Origin: Clostridiales bacterium
Lineage (GTDB): Bacteria > Bacillota > Clostridia > Lachnospirales > Lachnospiraceae
DNA length: 36,990 nucleotides
Assembly (NCBI GenBank): GCA_018369015.1
Contig: JAGZDD010000019.1
Coordinates: 1 to 36,990, forward strand
Reading direction: 5' to 3'
The translations under genes were made by a program, and so were the position numbers. Below the pieces are notes generated by a model, which saw only the letters and a list, made by a program, of their open reading frames with translations, did no database searches and had not been told where the DNA came from. Below are positions 7,352 through 14,903 of the stretch, in pieces; position 1 is the stretch's first letter; every line of letters begins with the position of its first letter.

Positions 7352-9040
7352 TTACTTTACCGGATAATAGCCGGATAAGTCCACACAGGCCCCGGCGTCA
7401 AGGCGCGCTCCCGTTAATCCTTTCTCCACGACAAACGCTTTTAATGAGCCTTCAACTCCGATATAACATACATTATCCCAAACATACTGGACAATATCAT
7501 CCACAGCCTTTGCGGCAGTTTCCTCATCTAAATCCTCTACCGCAGTATCAATAAGCTCCTGGAGCGCAGGGTCCGTAAGCTTTGGCCCGCCCTGGTATTT
7601 TCCAACGGCGGAGGATTCCGGCTCAATAGAATTAAAGACATCAATCGTTCTATAATTTAACGCCGCAGAATGGGCGCTGAAATACAGGTCATATTCGCCA
7701 TTTTCCCCCATGGAGGTCATTACGGAGGTTTCGGGCATTTCTATATGGGCCGTTATCCCAACTGCGGATAACATTCCCTGAACCGCTGTCAAAATTTCTT
7801 CATCCGCCGTACCTCCCAAAAGTGTTAATTCAAAGCCATCGCCATACCCCTCTTCTTCCAAAAGCGACTTTGCCTTTTCCGGATCATAGACTTGTCCTTC
7901 CCCGCCGGTTGGGTCAAAATAATATTTCGATGATGAAAGAATATAAAAATCTTCTCTCGGCGCATAACCGGACGTAGAAATCATATTCAGGGCATCCGCG
8001 TCAATCGCATAGCGCACGGCCTCTCTGACTTTGAGATTGGAAAGAGGTCCATCATTGGCGCAGTTCACCCAAAGGCCACTGGCATTGCCCGCTTCGACGG
8101 TGAGAATGTCACATTCATCGCTATCCATATACTCAATGACCGAACCTAGTGCCACGTCAGGAGCTACATCGGCAGTACCGCTCAAAACAGACATGATTCG
8201 CGTCGCTGTATCCGAAACGAAAGTAAATTTAATATTTTTATAGTAGCCCACATAGCTGTCATCCCAGTAATCCTCATTGCGCTCCAAAAGGACATACTGC
8301 CCGGGCACCCATTCTACAAATTTATATTTTCCGACGCCCCAGCAGGGATTAGTCCTTGCACCGTCAATCCCGCCGCAGGCTTCCATGGATGATTCATCCA
8401 GCATTGAATTAACCCCTGTGGCCATCATTCCCATCGTACTTGTCACAGTTCCCGTTGTTTCAAAAAGTACTGTGTAATCATCCTCAGCCACACAATTTTC
8501 AACATTCAAACTGCTGGCAAGAAAAATTGGCGAAAGCTCGGCCGCTGTTTCTAAAGAATAAATAATATCGTGGGCGTTAAACTCCGTACCGTCAAAAGCC
8601 TTAACGCCTTTTCTCACAAATCCCCGCAAATGGTGTTCATCGACAATTTCCCAGCTTTCCAAAAGCTCTCCGGTAAACTCCCCTGTTTCTTCGTCATAAT
8701 CTAAAAGGCGATCGCCAATGAGCATACGGATCGGCGTGGACATAGCTCCCGCTGTGCTTTCAACAAGCAAAGAAGCCGGCTCGCCGCCAAGAACTACTGT
8801 AAGTGTTTCATCAGATTTCTCCGTATTTGGCTTTACAGACGTTCCGGCGCCCTGTTCCAAAATCTGAGCATTTCCCGTGCCGTCTGCTTCCTGACTGCTC
8901 CCGCTGTCAGTGACATTCGTTTTACTGTCCGATCCTCCTTCGCTGCCGTCATTGCCGCTATTTCCATTTCCCCCGCAGGCCGTAAGCCAGGAAGCCGCCA
9001 TAGCCGCCGCTAAAAAGGCCGCCAACACTTTTTTCTTCAT
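7352..9040 (-). CDS. Family 5 extracellular solute-binding lipoprotein of the Dpp/Opp transporter
   Basis: This 562-residue protein is the substrate-capturing subunit. The N-terminus is a lipoprotein signal peptide with lipobox LTAC and the lipidated Cys at 22, followed by a Gly/Asn/Ser-rich linker to about residue 75. The body (about residues 76-560) resembles peptide/nickel-binding family 5 proteins: VVLGGEPASL start, a KFVEWVPGQYVLLERNEDYW segment, and a later NLKVREAVRYAIDAD motif. A GAGGAGGT ribosome binding site lies 6 nt before the ATG. It is the first gene of the operon, with a candidate promoter at 9115-9143. The ligand cannot be predicted from sequence. Because the last two genes are a glycyl radical enzyme and its activase, the ligand may be that enzyme's substrate or precursor. 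Confidence 0.93.
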   Translation of the reverse strand: MKKKVLAAFLAAAMAASWLTACGGNGNSGNDGSEGGSDSKTNVTDSGSSQEADGTGNAQILEQGAGTSVKPNTEKSDETLTVVLGGEPASLLVESTAGAMSTPIRMLIGDRLLDYDEETGEFTGELLESWEIVDEHHLRGFVRKGVKAFDGTEFNAHDIIYSLETAAELSPIFLASSLNVENCVAEDDYTVLFETTGTVTSTMGMMATGVNSMLDESSMEACGGIDGARTNPCWGVGKYKFVEWVPGQYVLLERNEDYWDDSYVGYYKNIKFTFVSDTATRIMSVLSGTADVAPDVALGSVIEYMDSDECDILTVEAGNASGLWVNCANDGPLSNLKVREAVRYAIDADALNMISTSGYAPREDFYILSSSKYYFDPTGGEGQVYDPEKAKSLLEEEGYGDGFELTLLGGTADEEILTAVQGMLSAVGITAHIEMPETSVMTSMGENGEYDLYFSAHSAALNYRTIDVFNSIEPESSAVGKYQGGPKLTDPALQELIDTAVEDLDEETAAKAVDDIVQYVWDNVCYIGVEGSLKAFVVEKGLTGARLDAGACVDLSGYYPVK

Positions 9041-9114
9041 GTAAATACCTCCTCATATAAGTTGTAACGGCACACACCACATTAAATGCAATGCGTCGCT
9101 GTACCGTTGCTTTA

Positions 9115-9143
9115 ATTATATAATCATTGTGCTTTTGCGTCAT
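9115..9143 (-). promoter_or_regulatory. Candidate sigma-A promoter of the transporter-GRE operon
   Basis: On the minus strand the -10 box is TATAAT (9115-9120), a perfect match. A 17-nt spacer separates it from ATGACG (9138-9143; four of six bases of TTGACA). The predicted start leaves about 65-70 nt of leader before the binding-protein ATG. A separate TTGACA occurs at 9169-9174 but has no matching -10. Confidence 0.5.
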
Positions 9144-9240
9144 TGTCCTTGAAATATGAAATTTTCTTTGTCAAAATGTACTCACAGCACAAAGAGTGTA
9201 ATCACATTGAACATGTTCATGTGCCATAAAGCAGCACACA

Positions 9241-9295
9241 AAAATAAATAAAACAGCCCCACGCTTCTGACAATAAAAATCGGAAGCATGGGGCT
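9241..9295 (-). terminator. Rho-independent terminator
   Basis: AGCCCCACGCTTC (9254-9266) pairs with GAAGCATGGGGCT (9283-9295), with one mismatch. On the minus strand it is followed by a T-rich tract (GTTTTATTTATTTT, 9240-9253). It closes transcription from the RhuM remnant or read-through from the regulator, insulating the downstream promoter. A shorter T-rich stretch follows on the plus strand, so it may act both ways. Confidence 0.75.
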
Positions 9296-9300
9296 TTCTT

Positions 9301-9504
9301 ATTATTCATCACATAACCCTTAATGATAAATTCCTTTAATACCTGATTTGCCCAAATGCAAAACATCATAGCCTTCTTAGAATTAACGCGATATCCAACA
9401 GCAATAATGGCATCCAGATTGTAGTAGGTTGTATTGTATCGTTTGCCGTCTGCGTAAATCTGCAGAGGTCTATACTTTGTTTTATATTCGCATGATATTA
9501 TTTC
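9301..9504 (-). pseudogene. Remnant of a RhuM-family (virulence protein-like) gene
   Basis: The minus strand encodes an open stretch of about 65 codons without a plausible start, preceded in frame by a TAA. It reads KYRPLQIYADGKRYNTTYYN, then LDAIIAVGYRVNSKK, then CIWANQVLKEFIIKGYVM. This matches my memory of the RhuM-family core (YNLDAII-VGYRVNSKR---FR-WAT-VLKEYLIKGY). Full-length RhuM proteins are about 300 or more residues, so both ends are missing. The reading frame runs into the terminator hairpin and ends at a TGA near 9217. It is a decayed relic, suggesting that accessory DNA once occupied this junction. Confidence 0.7.
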
Positions 9505-9546
9505 TTATCTTTATGGATAAGCTAAAACTTCTTTATCGTGACTCCT

Positions 9547-9584
9547 AAAAAAGGCCGGGAATCTCATAACGAGTTCCCAGCCTT
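9547..9584 (-). terminator. Terminator of the PucR-type regulator gene
   Basis: On the minus strand an AAGGCTGGGAACTC arm (9571-9584) and a GAG-TTCCC-GCCTT arm (9551-9565) form a stem around a 5-nt loop, followed immediately by TTTTTT. It begins 8 nt after the regulator stop codon. Confidence 0.85.
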
Positions 9585-9591
9585 TAAAAGG

Positions 9592-10725
9592 TCAGTCTCC
9601 AATATATTTTGAAATCAAAAAAATCCGACATGAAAGATTCAATTTAAAACACTCTTCCGGGGAATCCAGGTCAAGTCCGAATTTTTCCCGAAGCTGCTGT
9701 ATACGGTAGACAACAGTATTTCTGTGAATATTCAATTTCTGAGCCGTTTCATTGAGCGAATATCTGGAATTAAGGTATGTATACAGCGTTTCAAAATATT
9801 CCGTACCTTTTTCTTCATCACAGTGACATATTTTCATCACCGGATTAGACACGTACCGGTATTTTCCAAAAATCAGCTTATTCGACTCTAGTAAGGCAAA
9901 ATACACCATGGAAACAAGGCGGTAATCATCATACCGGACAAGACGTTTTCCCGTATAGTGGCTGCGGGTTAAATACAGAAGTACCTGCTCATTCTGGTTG
10001 TAATGCTGGCGCAGCCTGAAATCATGGGATGGATCTTTAATCCGCTCACTGGCACAGGCAATGGCATTATATTTTTTCAAAAGCTTCTCTAATATATCTG
10101 CATAGTTTTCTTCAAGACATTCTCCCTGCTGCACGTGAAACAAAATCAGATTTTTGCCGTGTTCTAACAGCACATCTCCGCCGCCCATACAATTTTGGCG
10201 AAGACTCATTTCCAGGCCCGAAGGCAATACCCCCCCCTCAAATGAAGTGATGTTAATCACAAAAGAATTATACACGCCGCTTTCATTATTAAACCTGGAC
10301 AATCCAATCTGCGCCCGTAAAGACGCCATCCTTTGTAAATCCGCAGAGAACATAAGCTCATAAATCCCTGCCTGATAAGCGTCGCTTCCAATCGCTACTT
10401 TTTTTGTAATCTCCGGCATTTTAGATACAAACTCTCCAATCAGCTTAAGGACAGGCTTAAGTGATTCTGTCACAACGACCTGTGCGGCTATGGACAAATA
10501 CCCCACCTTGACATTTTCCACGACTAACGGCCAGCACGGCTTCATTTCCCCCGAGTAACGGTCCTGTTCCACTGGTTCTGTCCGCGACGGATCCTTAAAG
10601 CTCATATCTAAAATGCCCAGATGTGTGTTTACATATTTCTCTGCCTTCGCAAGAAAATCGTAAAGGCAGGCCGACTGCAAATAGGCCTCGCAGATTGCCT
10701 TTAGCGATATTAAATAGTCATCCAT
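9592..10725 (-). CDS. PucR/CdaR-type transcriptional regulator
   Basis: A 377-residue cytoplasmic regulator. The C-terminus (about residues 320-365) is a PucR-type helix-turn-helix: YLNSRYSLNETAQKLNIHRN followed by TVVYRIQQLREKFGLDLD. The first 300 residues are a poorly conserved sensory region in which I recognise no named domain. I chose the ATG at 10725 because AGAGGG lies about 6 nt upstream; a longer frame to 10770 would overlap yqeY and lacks a good ribosome binding site. The gene follows yqeY by 16 nt, so it may be read from the rarA promoter, and it ends at a strong terminator. PucR/CdaR proteins often control adjacent catabolic genes, so regulation of the transporter-GRE operon just downstream is likely, but this is inference from position. 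Confidence 0.85.
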   Translation of the reverse strand: MDDYLISLKAICEAYLQSACLYDFLAKAEKYVNTHLGILDMSFKDPSRTEPVEQDRYSGEMKPCWPLVVENVKVGYLSIAAQVVVTESLKPVLKLIGEFVSKMPEITKKVAIGSDAYQAGIYELMFSADLQRMASLRAQIGLSRFNNESGVYNSFVINITSFEGGVLPSGLEMSLRQNCMGGGDVLLEHGKNLILFHVQQGECLEENYADILEKLLKKYNAIACASERIKDPSHDFRLRQHYNQNEQVLLYLTRSHYTGKRLVRYDDYRLVSMVYFALLESNKLIFGKYRYVSNPVMKICHCDEEKGTEYFETLYTYLNSRYSLNETAQKLNIHRNTVVYRIQQLREKFGLDLDSPEECFKLNLSCRIFLISKYIGD

Positions 10726-10741
10726 AAATGCCCTCTGTTCT

Positions 10742-11194
10742 TTATGCCATCCGCTTTGACAACATATCATTCACTAATTTTCCGTCAGCCTTTCCCTTCA
10801 CTCTGGGCATAAGCGCTTTCATAATACGCCCCTTATCTTTCCCCGAGGGACTGTCAATGCCAAGCTCCGCCAGCACCTCGCTGATGACCGTATCAATCTC
10901 AGACGCGTCCATCATTTTCGGCACAAATTCCTCATATACAGAAATTCTCAGCTTGCACTGTTCAATCATTTCCACACGGTCTGCCGGCGTTGTATCCAAT
11001 GTTTCCTTCGTCTGTTTAATCTCCTTGCGGATCACCACATCGGACTCCTCATCCGTCAGATCCTCCCGTTTGTCTATGGTCGCATTTTTCAGAGCGGACA
11101 GGAGCATAGACAGAGCATTTTTCCGCTCCTTATCTCCGCTTTTCATCGCCTGCACCATGGCAGCTCTCACAATATCAACCTTTGCCATAATCAT
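10742..11194 (-). CDS. yqeY: GatB/YqeY domain protein
   Basis: A protein of about 150 residues of the YqeY family, resembling the tail domain of the GatB subunit of the Asp-tRNA(Asn)/Glu-tRNA(Gln) amidotransferase; its role as a stand-alone protein is unclear. Diagnostic segments are MKSGDKERKNALSMLLSALK, EIKQTKETLD, EELGID-like LAELGIDSPSGKDKGRIMK and the C-terminal VKGKADGKLVNDML. Start choice is between TTG 11197, ATG 11194 and ATG 11188; AAGGA just upstream supports 11194 or 11188. The gap upstream is filled by a 52-bp tandem repeat array whose tail merges with this ribosome binding site. Confidence 0.93.
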   Translation of the reverse strand: MIMAKVDIVRAAMVQAMKSGDKERKNALSMLLSALKNATIDKREDLTDEESDVVIRKEIKQTKETLDTTPADRVEMIEQCKLRISVYEEFVPKMMDASEIDTVISEVLAELGIDSPSGKDKGRIMKALMPRVKGKADGKLVNDMLSKRMA

Positions 11195-11201
11195 CAAATC
11201 C

Positions 11202-11389
11202 TTTCCTTATTATTGCCGTGTTTTTCACGGCATCCAGGTATGCCGCTTGCGGCGTTCTTTGTTTTTGCCGTGTTTCCCTCGGCATCCGGGGAGGCCGCTT
11301 GCGGCGTTCCTTATTATTGCCGTGTTTTTCACGGCATCCAGGTATGCCGCCTGCGGCGTTCCCTATTATTGCCGTATTTCTCACGGCGC
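11202..11389. repeat. 52-bp-period tandem array, two hairpins per unit (about 3.4 copies)
   Basis: TTGCCGTG or TTGCCGTA recurs at 11213, 11265, 11317 and 11369, an exact 52-nt period. Each full unit has stem 1 (GCCGTG-TTTTT-CACGGC), a short linker (ATCCAGGTAT in units 1 and 3), stem 2 (GCCGC-TT-GCGGC) and a tail GTTCCTTATTA. A copy of the tail also precedes unit 1 (11202-11212). Unit 2 is the most diverged. Unit 4 runs into the last codons and stop of the upstream phosphodiesterase gene. On the minus strand the tail reads TAATAAGGAA, the start of the yqeY ribosome binding region. The array therefore fills the whole gap from stop codon to Shine-Dalgarno. A related array with the same period is at 29743-29824. 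Confidence 0.9.
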
Positions 11390-12703
11390 TGCGCCCTCGC
11401 CGGAGAGCCTGCTTTTTAGTATTGAGGTAAGCGCCCGTCCATCGGCGTCAGGCAGGGAACCCCCCAGCAGGCTCGCCATTGTCGGGCCTTCGTCGACAAG
11501 ACACATCGAAGGAATGACCACATTTTCCTCCACATCCGGGCCTTTAGCCATAAAAACCGTCTGATACCCTGGTTTTCCCGGCAGATACCCATGCGTTGCC
11601 AGCATTTTCGCCGCACTTAACGTTCCATCCATCCTATCGACAGAACGGCCGGGGCCGTTAATACTGTCAAGAAAATAATAGCCGTCTCTCGCCTCAAGCA
11701 TAAAACTGCAATGAGCGTCCGCTCCCATCGCCGCCGCATCCCGGCCCTCAATGACCTGCTCAATCCCGCTGTCCGGGTCTTTGGCGAGCTCGTAAAGCAG
11801 CTCCCTGACAGAATCTTTCAGATAGCCAAACCCCTTACGTATATAAACATAAGCGCTGCCATCGCAATTTTTACAGTATACCTGCCACTGGCGCAGGCGG
11901 TTGGCGTACGCTGTAAGCCATCCCTTCTGCAAAAACCAATAATTCATATGGACGGCCTTTTGAGTATCTTTCTGATAGTGGTCGCCAAGAACAATAATAT
12001 TTGTGCTCTCAGTCATTCCCTGTTCATCGAGAAGTGAAAATATTTCCCCAAGCCGCCGGTCATGGCGCGAAATCGCTTCCCTGGCCTCCGGGGAATCTGT
12101 TCCGTAAAGATGGCGGTGAGTATCTACATCCGTCAAATGTACAAGGGTCAAATCCGGAGCGTACTTTTTTAACGTGTATTTTACACATTCCGTCACAAAG
12201 TCGTCCAGAAAGGGCTGCTGCTTCCCTTTACGAAGATGCCCGAATTTCTTCTGCATCAACGCCTGGAACCCCACAGAGCCGTTATAAAGGGAGGTACATA
12301 TCTGGTTTCCCCACGGACGGTTGGCAAAAATTTCCGGCATATTCCAGGTGATTTTGGACTTGGCGGTTACAGGCCACAAAAAAGCGGCAACCTTTCCTCC
12401 GGCTTTTAATACCTCATCATACACGGTTGTTGTTTTCACATACTTTCTCTGCCAGAACCAATCCGGCGATTCCCGGCGGAACTGAAAGCGGGTATTATTC
12501 ACAATCCCATGCTTTTTCGGGTAGCATCCGGTCACAATACTTGTATGCGCCGGATAAGTAATGCTTGGATACACTGAGGATACATTAAAGCAGGCCGCCC
12601 CATTTTTAAGAATACGCCCAAAATTGGGAAGCTTTTCAAATACCGGTACATCTTCGGCCCCAAGAGCATCCAAAGAAATAACAAGCAATCTATTTTCCTT
12701 CAC
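11381..12703 (-). CDS. Alkaline phosphatase-superfamily phosphodiesterase / nucleotide pyrophosphatase-like protein
   Basis: A protein of about 440 residues of the type I phosphodiesterase/nucleotide pyrophosphatase family, which hydrolyses phosphodiester or pyrophosphate bonds with two metal ions. Visible motifs are the first metal Asp in LLVISLDALG (D12), the nucleophile Thr in YPSITYPAHTS (T49), a metal pair in LTDVDTHRHLYG, LGDH, and a late THGYLPG His. There is no signal peptide or membrane helix, so it is cytoplasmic. The substrate is unknown. No ATG is available: TTG 12709 or GTG 12703, with GTG preferred because AAGGAAAGG lies at better spacing. The start overlaps the end of the histidine phosphatase gene by about 14 nt. 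The 3' end reads into the tandem repeat array, which supplies its last few codons. Confidence 0.88.
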   Translation of the reverse strand: MKENRLLVISLDALGAEDVPVFEKLPNFGRILKNGAACFNVSSVYPSITYPAHTSIVTGCYPKKHGIVNNTRFQFRRESPDWFWQRKYVKTTTVYDEVLKAGGKVAAFLWPVTAKSKITWNMPEIFANRPWGNQICTSLYNGSVGFQALMQKKFGHLRKGKQQPFLDDFVTECVKYTLKKYAPDLTLVHLTDVDTHRHLYGTDSPEAREAISRHDRRLGEIFSLLDEQGMTESTNIIVLGDHYQKDTQKAVHMNYWFLQKGWLTAYANRLRQWQVYCKNCDGSAYVYIRKGFGYLKDSVRELLYELAKDPDSGIEQVIEGRDAAAMGADAHCSFMLEARDGYYFLDSINGPGRSVDRMDGTLSAAKMLATHGYLPGKPGYQTVFMAKGPDVEENVVIPSMCLVDEGPTMASLLGGSLPDADGRALTSILKSRLSGEGAAP

Positions 12704-13311
12704 CGTCAAAGACCTTTCCTTCTTCTATAATTATGCATTGTTTTCCATCTGCCTGTACAATAGTTACGCCGCAGTTTTTCTGAAGCTTCCCCTCCCAGAA
12801 ATCCTTCAATTCGGATTTCTTGAGTACCCGCAGCAGCGCTTTGTTCATCGCTCCATGAGCAACAATAAGAATCCGTTCCCCATGTGTATATTTTTTTAAC
12901 AGATCGCCAAGAAAGCTTTGGGCACGGCTGCACAGCTCCTCCAGCGATTCGCCGCCCTCCGGGCGTTCATAACGTTCCGGGTGGGCAAAAAAGCAGCCGT
13001 GAGCCGGGTCAAAGGCTTCATTACGAGTATGCTCTACACTTTTGCCTTCTAAAATGCCAAAGCTAAGCTCCCGAAGGCGTTCATCCTGCCAGATTGGAAG
13101 TCCTGTATAGGCACTGACAAGCTGCGCCGTATCGCAGGCTCTTTTTAGAGGGCTGCAATAAACAGCGTCAAAATGAAGCTGCATTTCCTCCCATGCTTTT
13201 CCTGTGGCTATAGCTGCGGCCCGGCCTTCTTCATTCAAATCGATATCCACACTGCCCTGAACCTTTCCTGACGCGTTCCACACGGTGCGCCCGTGACGCA
13301 TAATATACAAT

Positions 13312-13319
<8 letters not shown>
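12690..13319 (-). CDS. Histidine phosphatase family protein (phosphoglycerate mutase-like)
   Basis: A 209-residue protein with the catalytic RHG motif (MRHGRTVWN, His9). The acidic partner lies in LRELSFGILEGK and the second catalytic His in LIVAHGAMNKALL. These match the small cofactor-independent-substrate branch (PhoE/CobC/broad-specificity phosphatases) rather than a glycolytic mutase, but the substrate is not predictable. The ATG at 13319 overlaps the rarA stop by 8 nt (ATGATTGA), with GGTGAGG just upstream. A GTG at 13328 is less likely. The C-terminus is overlapped by the next gene, so rarA, this gene and the phosphodiesterase form a tight operon. Confidence 0.9.
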
Positions 13320-14640
<1,321 letters not shown>

Positions 14641-14672
14641 TATTCATCACTTCCAAAATTATCAATGGATTT

Positions 14673-14701
14673 ATTATAACATAATACGTCAGGATTCACA
14701 A
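14673..14701 (-). promoter_or_regulatory. Candidate sigma-A promoter of the rarA operon
   Basis: On the minus strand: TTGTGA (14696-14701, four of six), a 17-nt spacer, then TATAAT (14673-14678, perfect). The leader before the rarA ATG would be about 25-30 nt. Confidence 0.6.
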
Positions 14702-14735
14702 TGAAAAGCATAAGTAAGCTCTACTGCATAAAAAA

Positions 14736-14888
14736 GGAGGTGTCGCAAAATCATCAAATTAGATGATAGAGCGATACCCTCGCTCTATATATGGATCGCG
14801 GACTCTTCGGAGTCCGTTTTCTGTTTTTAGGATATAAAAACGGAGCTGCTGCTCCAGTAGATTATTTATCTACTTTTGCGACAGCCCC
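14736..14888. mobile_element. MITE-like element: hairpin rosette inside terminal inverted repeats
   Basis: Outer arms GGAGGTGTCGCAAAA (14736-14750) and TTTTGCGACAGCCCC (14874-14888) are inverted repeats, perfect over the inner 10 bp. Inside lie consecutive hairpins: ATCATC/GATGAT (14750-14767), ATAGAGCGA/TCGCTCTAT (14766-14788), CGGACTC-TTCG-GAGTCCG (14799-14816, a UUCG loop), GTTTTT/AAAAAC (14823-14841), GGAGC-TGCT-GCTCC (14842-14855) and AGTAGAT/ATCTACT (14856-14874). There is no coding potential. The outer arms resemble insertion-sequence ends of the GGGGCTGTCGCAAAA type, suggesting a miniature non-autonomous element. I see no obvious target-site duplication. It also supplies terminator-like hairpins to the flanking gene. 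Confidence 0.6.
14834..14856 (-). terminator. Probable terminator of the chemotaxis receptor gene
   Basis: On the minus strand GGAGC-AGCA-GCTCC is followed by GTTTTTATAT, about 48 nt after the receptor stop codon. It is one hairpin of the MITE-like element. The adjacent CGGACTC-TTCG-GAGTCCG hairpin has a T-rich tail on the plus strand, so the pair could end transcription from both sides. Confidence 0.55.
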
Positions 14889-14903
14889 GCCTTCTTTTAA
14901 TAA

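Noticed and set aside
1..9040. Bacterial microcompartment GRE locus
   Set aside because: No shell-protein, aldehyde dehydrogenase or phosphotransacylase genes accompany the GRE within the window.
9241..9295. T-box or riboswitch leader of the binding-protein gene
   Set aside because: The hairpin lies upstream of the predicted promoter and is a simple terminator stem. I saw no T-box or known riboswitch core motif in 9041-9300.
11202..11389. CRISPR array
   Set aside because: The units are near-identical throughout, with no variable spacers, and no cas genes are present. It is a direct tandem repeat of hairpins.
10728..11564. 278-residue plus-strand ORF
   Set aside because: It is antisense to yqeY, the 52-bp array and the phosphodiesterase gene, is Ser/Phe-rich with no motif, and exists only because the array keeps a frame open.
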